NCBI GenBank assembly: GCA_036500205.1
Contig: DASYCK010000172.1
Coordinates: 1-64,000 of the forward strand
Direction: 5' to 3'
Length of the DNA stretch: 64,000 nucleotides
DNA from: DASYCK01 sp036500205
Lineage (GTDB): Bacteria; Myxococcota_A; Polyangia; Fen-1088
This document shows positions 9,065 through 20,810 of the stretch, piece after piece. Within the stretch, counting starts at the first letter, position 1. Every line of letters begins with the position of its first letter. Under the pieces are notes generated by a model. That model was not told where the DNA came from and did not search any database. It worked only from the letters and a program-made list of their open reading frames with translations. The position numbers were made by a program, and so were the translations under genes.

Positions 9065-9071
9065 TGGCGTC

Positions 9072-10513
9072 TCACAGCACGTACTGCGACAGGTCCTCGT
9101 CCTTCAACACGCCGTCGAGCCGCTCACGGACGTAGGCCGCGGTGATGGGAATCGTCACCGTGCCGAGGCCCGGTGCCTCGAACGCCAGATCGTCGAGCAC
9201 CCGCTCCATGATGGTGTGCAGGCGGCGGGCACCGATGTTCTCCATGCGCGCGTTCACCTCGGCGGCGATGCGCGCGATCTCGGCCACCGCATCCTGTCGG
9301 ATGTCGAGGGTGACGTTCTCGGTGGCCAGCAGCGCCGTGTACTGCTTGGTCAGCGCGTTCTCGGGCTCGGTGAGGATTCGCACCAGATCGTCGTCGGACA
9401 GCGACTCCAGCTCGACGCGGATGGGGAAGCGCCCCTGCAGCTCGGGGATCATGTCCTTCGGCTTCGAGACATGGAAAGCGCCCGCCGCGATGAACAGCAC
9501 GTGATCGGTCTTCAGCGGTCCGTACTTCGTCGACACGGTCGACCCTTCGACGATGGGGAGCAGATCGCGCTGCACCCCTTCGCGCGAGACGTCCGGGCCG
9601 CTGCCGCCGCCCCCTTCGCGACCCACCACCTTGTCGATCTCGTCGATGAAGATGATCCCCGCCTCCTCGGCGCGGCGGATCGCCTCCTTCGTCACCTTGT
9701 CGACATCGATCAGCTTGGCCGCCTCCTCTTCCGTCAGCGCCTCCAGCGCCTCGGGCACCGTCAGGCGGCGCCGCTTCGTCTTGCTCTTCATCTGGGGGAG
9801 CATGTCCTTCAGGTTCAGGACCATCTCTTCCATGCCGGTCCCCGAGAACACGTCGATGACCGACTGAGGCGAGTCGGCCGTGTCGATCTCGACCGTGCGA
9901 TCATCGAGCTTCCCCTCGCGCAGCAGGCGGCGCAGGCTCTCGCGCGTCCCGCTCCCGCCGTCGGCCGCCACGGAGGTCGACGACGCCCCGTCCGATTCGC
10001 CGATGGCGGGCATGGGGATGGCCGAGGTGTTGCTCGCCCCCGCGCGCGGGCGCGGGCCCGGCGGCAACAGCACGTCGAGCAGCCGCTCCTCGGCGTTCTC
10101 GCGCGCCCGCGGGCGCACCCGCTCACGCTCCTCTTCCTTCAGCATCTGCATGGCGGTCTCGGCCAGATCCCGCACCATGGAATCGACGTCACGCCCCACG
10201 TAGCCGACCTCGGTGAACTTCGAGGCCTCCACCTTCACGAACGGCGCCCCGGCCAGGCGGGCCAGCCGCCGGGCGATCTCGGTCTTCCCCACGCCCGTCG
10301 GGCCGATCAGCATGATGTTCTTCGGCACGATCTCGTCGCGCATGGGGGGCGGCACCTGTTGCCGCCGCCAGCGGTTGCGCAAAGCCACCGCAACCGCCCT
10401 CTTGGCGGCCCGCTGGCCCACGATGTAGCGGTCCAGCTCCTCGACGATGGCGCGCGGGGTCAGGGATTCGAGGCGCGCCCGCGTCACGGCGGGGCTCACG
10501 GTCGCGGACGGCA

Positions 10514-10514
<1 letters not shown>
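9072..10514 (-). CDS. hslU: ATP-dependent protease ATPase subunit HslU
   Basis: 480 residues. AAA+ unfoldase that feeds proteins into the HslV peptidase. Walker A is GPTGVGKT at 71-78, the family pore segment is VEASKFTEVGYVGRD, and Walker B is GIIFIDEIDK at about 285. The sensor and C-terminal region ends ARRLHTIMERVLDDLAFEAP and ...LSQYVL, matching the HslU tail that docks into HslV. The I-domain (about residues 130-230) is Gly/Ala/Arg-rich and variable. The ATG overlaps the hslV stop by one base (TGATG), so the two are translationally coupled. Confidence 0.97.
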
Positions 10515-11053
<539 letters not shown>

Positions 11054-11066
11054 GGGGGAGGAACCT

Positions 11067-11990
11067 TCAAGCGCGGGAACGGGGATGGGCCTTGTCATAG
11101 ACCGCCATCAGGTGGTCGATGTTGACGTGAGCATAGCGCTGAGTCGTCTGAAGGCTCGCATGTCCCAGCATCTCCTGAATGGCGCGCAGGTCGGCGCCTT
11201 CCCCGAGCAGGTGCGTGGCGAAGCTGTGGCGAAGGGCGTGCGGCGACACCTGGCGAACGCCGGTGGCGAGCTCGCGCCGGGCCAGCAGCCGGCGCACCGT
11301 TCGCGGATCGAGCCGCCGCCCCCGCGCCGTGACAAACAGCGCCACATGATCGGCGCGCTTCGCCTTCACGATCCAGGCGGTCCGATGGGGCAGATAGACG
11401 GCGACGGCCGACACCGCCTTGCGCCCCACGGGGACGATGCGATCTTTCCGCCCTTTTCCCTGTCTGATCCGCACCTCGGACTTCCCCCTCTCGTCGGTGA
11501 GGTCGTCGAGGTCGAGGTTGCACGCCTCCGACACGCGCAGCCCGGCGCCGTAGATCACCTCGAACAGCGCCTCGTCCCGCAGCCGGGCGGCCTCGTCGCC
11601 GGGCACGTCGGTCGGCTTCACGCCGTCGAGCAACCGGGTGACGTCGTCCTTCCCCAGAAACTTGGGCAGGTAACGGGCACGTTTCGGCGCGCGCAGCGCC
11701 GCCACCGGGCTCGACGTCAGCAGTCGCCGCCGCACCAGGAATCGAAAGAACGCCCGCAGCGACGACAGCTTGCGCCCGATCGTCACCGCGTCGTTCTTGC
11801 CATGCAGCCCGGCCAGGTACGAACGACAGACGACGATGTCGAGGTCGCCGAGCGCGACGGTGCGGCCCACGAGCTGGCGCGCGAAGGCGCCCAGTTCGTT
11901 CACGTCGTGCAGGTAGGCGCGGAGGGTGTTCACCGACGCGCGCTTCTCAGTGCGCAGGTGATTGCGAAACGCCTCGATCGCGTCTTCCAT
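11067..11990 (-). CDS. xerC: tyrosine recombinase XerC
   Basis: 307 residues. The N-terminal SAM-like core-binding domain (FRNHLRTEKRASVNTLRAYLHD) is followed by the catalytic domain with every active residue visible: Arg-152 in GAGLRVSEAC, Lys-179 in GKGRKDR, His-251 and Arg-254 in HALRHSFATH, His-277 in LGHASL, and Tyr-286 in TQRYAHV. XerC with XerD resolves chromosome dimers at dif. Genomic order xerC-hslV-hslU is conserved across many bacteria and supports the call over a generic phage-type integrase. The start is ATG 11990, divergent from an SDR gene. Confidence 0.93.
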   Translation of the reverse strand: MEDAIEAFRNHLRTEKRASVNTLRAYLHDVNELGAFARQLVGRTVALGDLDIVVCRSYLAGLHGKNDAVTIGRKLSSLRAFFRFLVRRRLLTSSPVAALRAPKRARYLPKFLGKDDVTRLLDGVKPTDVPGDEAARLRDEALFEVIYGAGLRVSEACNLDLDDLTDERGKSEVRIRQGKGRKDRIVPVGRKAVSAVAVYLPHRTAWIVKAKRADHVALFVTARGRRLDPRTVRRLLARRELATGVRQVSPHALRHSFATHLLGEGADLRAIQEMLGHASLQTTQRYAHVNIDHLMAVYDKAHPRSRA

Positions 11991-12081
11991 GCCTCGTCGA
12001 TCGTACTCGATGCCACCAGGGCCGGCGACTTTGCGCGGCGAGGGGGTTGCCGCGGGAGCGCCGCGGTGTCATGAGAGGGCC

Positions 12082-12744
12082 ATGGCAAGAACACTGGTGA
12101 CGGGGGCGAATCGGGGCATCGGTCTGGCGCTGTGTCAGCTGCTGCGCAAGCGCGGGGACGACGTGGTCGCGGTTTGCCGGACCACGAGCCCCGAGCTCGA
12201 CGCGCTGGGCGCGGACGTCGTTTCCAACATCGACGTGACCTCCGACGAGAACGTGGCCACCTTGGCCCGTCACCTGGGGGGTACGGCGCTCGATCTGGTG
12301 ATCCTGAACGCGGGCATCCTGCGCAACACCAACCTCGATACCTTGGAGCTCGATGACGTGAACGAGCAGTTCGCCGTCAACGCCGTCGGCCCTCTGCGAA
12401 TCGCCCATGCCCTGCAGCCCAATCTGGTCAAGGGCTCAAAGCTGGCCCTGATCACCAGCCGCATGGGCTCGATCGGAGACAACGGCTCGGGCGGCCACTA
12501 CGGCTACCGCATGTCCAAGGCCGCCCTGAATGCCGCGGGAATGTCGCTGGCCGTCGATCTGCGTCCCCGGGGAATCGCCGTGGCGATCCTCCATCCGGGC
12601 TACGTGCGCACCGACATGACGGGGCGGCAGGGGGGCGTGGAACCGACCGAGGCGGCGCGGATGTTACTGGCCCGGATCGACGCACTGACCTTGAAGACCT
12701 CGGGGCAGTTCCTGCACGCCAATGGGGAGCAGCTGCCCTGGTAA
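12082..12744 (+). CDS. short-chain dehydrogenase/reductase
   Basis: 220 residues, ATG at 12082 behind AGAGGG. Classical SDR fold: TGANRGIG at 7-14 (NAD(P) binding), NAG at 76-78, Ser near 126, and the YxxxK pair Tyr-142/Lys-146 in YRMSKAALN. It resembles the C-factor/CsgA-like and sniffer group of small SDRs. In Myxococcus, CsgA belongs to this superfamily, but the sequence alone does not prove a signalling role. The substrate is unknown. It is divergent from xerC across 91 bp and interrupts an otherwise minus-strand block. Confidence 0.9.
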   Translation: MARTLVTGANRGIGLALCQLLRKRGDDVVAVCRTTSPELDALGADVVSNIDVTSDENVATLARHLGGTALDLVILNAGILRNTNLDTLELDDVNEQFAVNAVGPLRIAHALQPNLVKGSKLALITSRMGSIGDNGSGGHYGYRMSKAALNAAGMSLAVDLRPRGIAVAILHPGYVRTDMTGRQGGVEPTEAARMLLARIDALTLKTSGQFLHANGEQLPW

Positions 12745-12748
12745 CCGG

Positions 12749-12776
12749 CCGTCGCCCGCTCAGAGGGCGGCGACGG
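12749..12776. terminator. hairpin at convergent gene ends
   Basis: CCGTCGCC at 12749-12756 pairs with GGCGACGG at 12769-12776 around a 12-base loop that contains the stop of the minus-strand gene. It probably serves both genes. Confidence 0.4.
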
Positions 12777-13071
12777 ACTTGCGCTGAGAAGCGGGGCGGA
12801 GACCGGAGGAGTCGCCAGTGGCCAGCGGTTCGGCGCGCACGACCAGGTCGTGGAAGCGACGGACGATGGTCCGCACCTCCGCCAGCTCGAGCTCCGACAG
12901 CGAGATGAAGCCCTGGCCGACGTCCTCGGCCGAGGGGAACCGGCAGCGGACGTGGTCCCATTCGGCGCGCGCTTCCCAGCTGAGGCAACCGAGACGACGA
13001 CGGGTTTCGCCGATCAAGTGGCAGAGCTCGGCCACCTTCGGTTGGGTCTCCTCGTTTAGTCTGTAGCGCAT
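12760..13071 (-). CDS. hypothetical small protein
   Basis: 103 residues, ATG at 13071 with a strong ribosome site (AGGAGGGCTGAAG). Not recognised. It is soluble and largely helical by composition, starting MRYRLNEETQPKVAELCHLI. The middle part (ISLSELELAEVRTIVRRFHDL) also looks helical. Two Cys lie near residues 17 and 29 and there is no signal peptide. Codon use matches its neighbours. It stands alone between convergent SDR and divergent rlmD-like genes. Confidence 0.7.
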   Translation of the reverse strand: MRYRLNEETQPKVAELCHLIGETRRRLGCLSWEARAEWDHVRCRFPSAEDVGQGFISLSELELAEVRTIVRRFHDLVVRAEPLATGDSSGLRPASQRKSVAAL

Positions 13072-13259
13072 CTTCAGCCCTCCTGACCGTATTCACCAGC
13101 AAGTGCCGTACCAACGCGAGAAAGCCGGTCCCATCAGCCTCCGCGCCCTGATGGTGAGCCCTGGCCGACTCACATCGCGCCGCGCCTGCTCACCTTGAGC
13201 CGGTTGCCCCTCAGGTTGCGCAGAAACGTCCGCGCGTCCTGAAGGAACGCCGACCGGGT

Positions 13260-14516
13260 ATGCTGCGGGCCCCCCGCATGGCTTCCACCCCCGCCCGAGA
13301 CCCCGCGCCCCGTAAGGCGAGCGCACCGTTCGAAGGTGAATTCGAGATCGCCTCGCTGGACGACTTCGGGCGCGGTCTGACGTCCATGGCCACGTCCACG
13401 TCTGGGTCCGGCGCGGCGGTGCGCATCCCCTTCACGCTCCCTGGCGAGCGGGTCCGCGCCAGGCTCTGGCGCCAGGACGTGCCCGTGGCCGAGGGGGACC
13501 TCCTCGAGGTCCTGCGCCCCTCCCCCGAGCGAATCGCGCCGGCCTGCCCGCTCTTCGGCGCCTGCGGCGGGTGCCAGATCCAACATCTCCCCTACCCGTC
13601 CCAGCTGGCCTGGAAGACGACCGTGGTCCGCCAGCAGCTCGCGGCGGCGGGACTGAAGGTCGAGGTGACTGACTGTGTCGCGTCGCCGCGCGCCTACGGA
13701 TACCGCTCGAAGATCACGCCTCACCATGAGAAGCCGCGCGGCGGGCGCCCGCTGGCGATCGGCTTTCTGAAGGTTGGCCGGCGGCACGACGTGGTCGACG
13801 TCGAGCGGTGCCCCCTGGCCACCGAGGGGATCAACGCTCACCTGCCGGCGTTTCGCGCGGAGATCGCCGCCGCGGCGACCGAGCGCCGGCGGGGGTCGAC
13901 GTTCCTGATTCGCGAGGCGGCCTCGGGCGTGACGACCGATCCCGACGCCCGCGTCACCGAGCGTGTCGGCCCGCTGGCGCTGGAGTTCTTCGCGCGCGAG
14001 TTCTTCCAGAACAACCCCTTCCTGCTGCCCCGCCTGGTCGAGTTCGTCATCGAATCGGCCGCCGCCAGCGGCGCCGTGCGGCTGGTCGACACGTACAGCG
14101 GCAGCGGCCTGTTCGCCCTGGCCGCCGCGACCCGATTTCAGGAGGTCACGGGCGTCGAGGTGAGCGCCGGCGCCATCGCCGCCGCTCGCCAGAACGCCGC
14201 CCGCAACGACCTCACGAACGTGCGCTTCGTGGCCGCCGACTCGTCCCGGGTCTTCGCGGAGCTGCCGCTGCCCGCCAGCGACGCCGCCGTCATCATCGAT
14301 CCACCGCGCAAGGGATGCGACGACAAGTTCCTGGCCCAGCTGGTCAGCTTCGCCCCGCGCGCGATCGTCTACGTGTCGTGCAACCCCGAGACGCTGGCGC
14401 GCGATCTGTTCCAGCTCGTGGCGGCCGGCTACCGGGTGCGCGCGCTGCAGCCGTTCGACATGTTTCCGCAGACACGCCACGTGGAGTGCGTGGCGGTGCT
14501 CGACCGCGCGTCCTGA
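13260..14516 (+). CDS. rlmD: 23S rRNA (uracil-5)-methyltransferase, RlmD/RumA type
   Basis: 418 residues from ATG 13260. ATG 13278 (MASTPARD) is an alternative and neither has a clear ribosome site. The N-terminus contains a TRAM-like beta-barrel (FEIASLDDFGRGL ... PGERVRARLW). The [4Fe-4S] ligands are Cys-96, Cys-102 and Cys-105 in ACPLFGACGGCQ, and Cys-184 in VERCPL. The SAM domain has VDTYSGSGLFALAAA, IDPPRKG, the catalytic Cys-374 in VSCNPETLARDL, and the family ending FPQTRHVE. The enzyme makes m5U in rRNA. The exact target (U1939 type or other) cannot be read from sequence, so a generic TrmA/RlmC/RlmD-family label is the safe one. Confidence 0.9.
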   Translation: MLRAPRMASTPARDPAPRKASAPFEGEFEIASLDDFGRGLTSMATSTSGSGAAVRIPFTLPGERVRARLWRQDVPVAEGDLLEVLRPSPERIAPACPLFGACGGCQIQHLPYPSQLAWKTTVVRQQLAAAGLKVEVTDCVASPRAYGYRSKITPHHEKPRGGRPLAIGFLKVGRRHDVVDVERCPLATEGINAHLPAFRAEIAAAATERRRGSTFLIREAASGVTTDPDARVTERVGPLALEFFAREFFQNNPFLLPRLVEFVIESAAASGAVRLVDTYSGSGLFALAAATRFQEVTGVEVSAGAIAAARQNAARNDLTNVRFVAADSSRVFAELPLPASDAAVIIDPPRKGCDDKFLAQLVSFAPRAIVYVSCNPETLARDLFQLVAAGYRVRALQPFDMFPQTRHVECVAVLDRAS

Positions 14517-14537
14517 CGAGAGCCCACGCGGACGAAC

Positions 14538-14563
14538 CCCGCGTCGATCGTGATCGACGCGGG
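14538..14563. terminator. perfect 12-bp bidirectional hairpin
   Basis: CCCGCGTCGATC, two-base spacer GT, GATCGACGCGGG. It lies in the 61-bp gap between two convergent genes. No T-tract is present, as is usual in this GC range. Confidence 0.65.
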
Positions 14564-14577
14564 AGCCGCGCCGTCCG

Positions 14578-16206
14578 CTACTTCATGGTCGCGGTGAAGT
14601 CGGTCGTCTCGAGCCCGGCGCCGCCGGTCCAGATCTCGTAGCCGGCGAAGACGTTCGTCAGGTACCACGAGTTCATCAGGAACTTCTGGTTGTCGACCGC
14701 GTCGCGGATGAAGTCGCCCAGGTTGAACGACAGCGTGTGGATGGTGGTCGCCGCCTGGTAGGTGATGCACGGCTTGCCGTTGCCCGAGTTGTTGCCCTCC
14801 CAGACGTTCCAGTTCTGCCCGGCGATGTTGACCGTATTCATCATCGTGCCGATGGGCTGGTTGTCGGTCGGCTTGTGGTACCACACCATCAGGAAGCCGC
14901 CGGTGGGCGACGACGCCGCCGGCTCGCCCGACGAGCTGGTGCTGAACCAGACGTCGTAGGCCGCGTTGTACGAACCGGTCGCGCCGTTCTCGGTCCAGGT
15001 CCAGCTGGTGGGCAGGCTGCCTTTCGTGATCGCGCTGACCGCCTTCGGGTTGTCGCCCGACGAATTGTTCGAGTTCTGTCCGATGAAGACCGAGGGGAAC
15101 GACGCCGGATTGTTGTTCGAGCCGGTGCCGGTCTGCGTGGCGACCTTCATCTTGGTGCCGGGGCCGTAGCTGATGGTCTCCCCCGTGCGGGCGCCCCAGT
15201 CGTTGTTCTGGATGACGTACTGCTGCGAGCCGCAGCCGACCTTCGTCGTGCCGAACGGATCGGTGATGGTGCCCATCGAGTTCGAGGGGCTCGTGCAGGT
15301 GGCGGTGCCGCCCGTGCTGCCGCCGCTTCCGGTCGAGCCGCCGTCGATGATCGGCTCGATCTTGGTGATGCAGACGTTGTAGTCACCCGCGGTGGCGGCG
15401 CCGGCCGAGACCTGAACCTGGATGTCGAACGGCGTCCCGTCGTCACCGACGGCCTTCGTGCAGCCCATGGTGGCGGCCCAGGACGGGCACATGGCATCGG
15501 CGAAGCAGATTTTCTGGGTGATGCCGTCGGTGAACGCGCCGAGCTCGACGAAGGGGGCGATGTCCGAATCGCTCGTGCTCTGCTTGAACCCGACGCGCAC
15601 CGGGGCGCCGCCCGAGTTGCCGCTCAGCGTGAAGTTGAAGCACTTCGCGGGGCCGCCGTAGGCCATCTTCACCGGGGTGGTGCCGCCCGACGAGTTCAGC
15701 TCCATGCCCAGACCGCAGCCCCAGTTGTTCTTCGTCGAATCGTAGTTCGTCAGCGTGCCGCTGATGCAGCAACCGTTGTCGCCGCACGGGTTGGCCGGCA
15801 GGGGATTCGCGCACGACATCATGTCGCCGTAAGCATAGAAAGCGCCCTGGATCATCGGGGCGATGTCCGCGTCGCAGACCCAGCCGCCGGTGTCCACGAG
15901 GTTCGAGGCGTCGGCGGTGCAGGGGGTGCCCGTCGCGCCGCCCGAGCCGCTGCTGCTACTGCCGCCGCTGCCCGACCCGTTGCTGCCGCCCGAGCCGCTG
16001 CCGTTGCTGCCGCCGCTGCTGGCGTGGCTGCCTCCGCTGCCCGATCCGTTGCCGCCGCCGGAGCCATTGTTGCCCCCGCTGCCGTTGCCGTTGCCACCGC
16101 CGCTCCCCGAGTTGTTCCCGCCGCTCCCATCGCCGCCAGACGATTTCGGTGTACATCCGACGAGCAACAGACCGGTCAGCAAGACAGAGGTGAGGCACTG
16201 ACGCAT
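14578..16206 (-). CDS. lipoprotein with GH12-like C-terminal domain
   Basis: 542 residues, ATG 16206 behind GGAGGATTCCCC. The lipoprotein signal ends LLLVGC (Cys-18). A Gly/Ser/Asn tether of about 75 residues follows. Next comes a Cys-rich beta domain (about 95-295; DNGCCISGTL, NNWGCGLGMEL), seen with carbohydrate-active proteins and possibly a binding module. The C-terminal 230 residues match GH12 endoglucanases/xyloglucanases: YVIQNNDWGA, AAYDVWFS, QPIGT, NWNVWEG, WYLTNVFAGYEIWTGG. The acid/base Glu is present in GYEIWTGG. The usual nucleophile segment E-I-M-I-W reads F-L-M-V-W in GGFLMVWYHKP, so the nucleophile Glu appears replaced. It may bind rather than cleave glucans, or belong to a variant subgroup. 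Confidence 0.8.
   Translation of the reverse strand: MRQCLTSVLLTGLLLVGCTPKSSGGDGSGGNNSGSGGGNGNGSGGNNGSGGGNGSGSGGSHASSGGSNGSGSGGSNGSGSGGSSSSGSGGATGTPCTADASNLVDTGGWVCDADIAPMIQGAFYAYGDMMSCANPLPANPCGDNGCCISGTLTNYDSTKNNWGCGLGMELNSSGGTTPVKMAYGGPAKCFNFTLSGNSGGAPVRVGFKQSTSDSDIAPFVELGAFTDGITQKICFADAMCPSWAATMGCTKAVGDDGTPFDIQVQVSAGAATAGDYNVCITKIEPIIDGGSTGSGGSTGGTATCTSPSNSMGTITDPFGTTKVGCGSQQYVIQNNDWGARTGETISYGPGTKMKVATQTGTGSNNNPASFPSVFIGQNSNNSSGDNPKAVSAITKGSLPTSWTWTENGATGSYNAAYDVWFSTSSSGEPAASSPTGGFLMVWYHKPTDNQPIGTMMNTVNIAGQNWNVWEGNNSGNGKPCITYQAATTIHTLSFNLGDFIRDAVDNQKFLMNSWYLTNVFAGYEIWTGGAGLETTDFTATMK
15930..16140. repeat. low-complexity Gly/Ser/Asn-coding repeat
   Basis: Imperfect GGN-AGC-GGC type repeats encode the Gly/Ser/Asn tether of the GH12-like lipoprotein. 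The plus strand reads as runs of CCGCCGCTGCC-like words. Confidence 0.6.
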
Positions 16207-16372
16207 GGGGAATCCTCCAAATTTCAGGGGAAACGGGGGGAATTTAGGGGGGCGAGGCGGGGCAGGATAACACGGCCCCGCCGCGCCAAGGGGTTGGTAA
16301 GCGTACGCGCCAGAGCGGGGGTCGGCTACCGGGTCTTCACGGCCGCGCGCGTCGCGAAGCCGCCGGATACGG

Positions 16373-16972
16373 CTAGGAAAGCAGCCCGGTCAGAAAATCC
16401 GGGTGCAGCCCCAGCTTCAGGAAACCCGCGAAACCAAACACGATTCCCAGTGACGCGAAACCGATGCCGAAGCCGAGCAGCAGACGCTTCCGCGTCAGCG
16501 CCGTGATGCCGAGCAACGCGATGGAGACCGACATCAACGCTTCGGCCAGGTCGAACTGATCGTCGTGGACGTTGAGGGCGTCGTAGTCGTCCTTGAAGCC
16601 CTTGGCCTTGGCCATGATGTCCGCCTTCTCGGTCTCGTAGCTCGTCACGCGCGAGGTGTACTCGCCGATCTTCTCGTCGAGGAGGGCGCGCGCGTCCGCC
16701 CCCAGCTCGGGGTGCATCGCCCGCTCGAGCGTGAGCTGATCCAGCGTCGACTCGGCCAGGTTCAGCTTCATGCCCTTGGCTTGATACAGCGACCACTCAT
16801 CCACGCCGCTCGCCTGGTCCTGCTCCATCGCCTGGACGACGTTGCCGTCCTTGACGTTGCACAACGCCATGAACGTCGCCGTGATGGCGACCATCAACGC
16901 GATGATCGAATTCAAGCGATCGCCGCCGCCCCGTTCTACCGCCTCGCCAATCGTGTCGGCCAGCTCGCTCAT
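16373..16972 (-). CDS. DUF4337-family membrane protein
   Basis: 199 residues, ATG 16972. Layout typical of DUF4337: a short cytoplasmic N-terminus, a first membrane helix (LNSIIALMVAITATFMALCNV, about 20-40), a helical, probably coiled-coil segment (about 45-135, with ALLDEKIGEYTSRVTSYETEKADI), then two C-terminal helices (ALMSVSIALLGITALT and LLGFGIGFASLGIVFGFAGF). Function is unknown in the family. It follows topA on the same strand with a 33-bp gap, so it may be co-transcribed with it. Confidence 0.85.
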   Translation of the reverse strand: MSELADTIGEAVERGGGDRLNSIIALMVAITATFMALCNVKDGNVVQAMEQDQASGVDEWSLYQAKGMKLNLAESTLDQLTLERAMHPELGADARALLDEKIGEYTSRVTSYETEKADIMAKAKGFKDDYDALNVHDDQFDLAEALMSVSIALLGITALTRKRLLLGFGIGFASLGIVFGFAGFLKLGLHPDFLTGLLS

Positions 16973-17005
16973 GGCGGGCGATTGTAGCCGAGAGCGGTCG
17001 TCGCC

Positions 17006-19661
<2,656 letters not shown>

Positions 19662-19672
<11 letters not shown>

Positions 19673-20573
19673 GATGCACCTCGAATCGGCCGCCGGCGCG
19701 GCGAAGAATCCAACCGTCGAGCTCACCCTCACAAAGGAGGCCCAACACCTCGGAAAGCGGCTGACCGAGGCGGGCGGCGACGTCCTCGGCCGTGGTCGGA
19801 CCACCGTCGAGCGCCCGCCGCAGCCGTTCGTTGCCCTCCGACACCGTCGCGACGGGGATGGGCACTCCGGCCAGCGCGGCCGCCACGTCGGCCGACGACG
19901 ACACCGGCCAAGCGCTCCCGGCCGCCAGCAACGCATCGGCGCCGCTGCTGCCCGGGAGGGCGCACAGCCGGCGCCCCAGCCGGCGGGCGATCTTCGCCGT
20001 GATGAGCGCCCCCGAACGGGTGCGGCATTCCCCGACGATCACCACCCGCGCCAGCGCCGCCACCAGGCGGTTACGCGCCGGGAACTGCCCCTTGCGCGGC
20101 TGCACGCCCGGCCCGTACTCGGAGAGCAGGCCGCCCGTCGCGGCGATCTCCCGGAACAGGCCCACGTGGCGGTCCGGATAGACGATGTCGATGCCGCAGC
20201 CGAGCACCGCGAAGGTGGTGCCGTGGGCCGCCAGCGCGCCCCGGTGCGCGGCGGCGTCGATGCCGAGCGCGCCCCCCGAGACGATCGAGAAACCGTCCCC
20301 CGCCAGCGCGCCGGCGAGCGCGCTCACCCGACGGCACGCCTCGAGCGACGCCGAGCGCGAGCCGACGATGGCCACCATCGCCTCGTCATGCAGGGGCAGC
20401 CGGCCGTCCACCCAGAGCGCGTCGGGCGACCAGGTCGAAAGATCGCCGAAGGAACGGGGAAAATCGGCCGCGGCGGACGGCACGGACCTCGGTCCCGGCA
20501 GAACGATCGCGGCGCGGCTCATACCCACCATTGTCGTGGGGCGGCCGATCGAGTTGTGGCGAAATTCACCCAT
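19662..20573 (-). CDS. dprA: DNA processing protein DprA
   Basis: 303 residues. Rossmann-like DprA core: AIVGSRSASLEACRRVSALA, IVSGGALGIDAAAHRGAL, TFAVLGCGIDIVYPDRH, GGLLSEYGPG and FPARNRLVAAL. The C-terminal 60 residues form the winged-helix-like DML1 region (TTAEDVAARLGQPLSEVLGLL). It loads RecA on incoming single strands during transformation. The start is uncertain: ATG 20573 gives the full frame, and ATG 20531 or 20522 (MVGMSRAAIVLPG) are alternatives. The dprA-topA order is widely conserved. Confidence 0.93.
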
Positions 20574-20810
20574 CGTAAGAGCCGCTGGAGATAACCCCCG
20601 GAGACCGCGGGGTCAAGCAACCCCTGAAAAAGCCCTGCCATTCCAGGGCATTAGCGTCTCCGACCGGGAGCCGCGCCTCCGCGCAGGAAGATGGCGAGGG
20701 GCGAACGGGGCGATTTCGCGGCCCCATTGCTGCGTGAATTGACCCATGCCAGACTCCGTTTCACTCTCCCGCAGCTCCCTCGATCATTTCCCCCCCAAAT
20801 GAGCTTCCCC
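20574..20810. other. 237-bp intergenic region between dprA and a lipoprotein gene
   Basis: Divergent promoter region. The only structure seen is a short hairpin, GCCCTG/CAGGGC, at about 20633-20650. No reading frame in it resembles a protein. No recognisable sigma-70 or sigma-54 box could be assigned. Confidence 0.4.

Noticed and set aside
11067..11990. Phage or integron integrase
   Set aside because: It is a tyrosine recombinase, but the conserved xerC-hslV-hslU order and XerC length identify the housekeeping enzyme. No phage genes or attachment repeats were seen.
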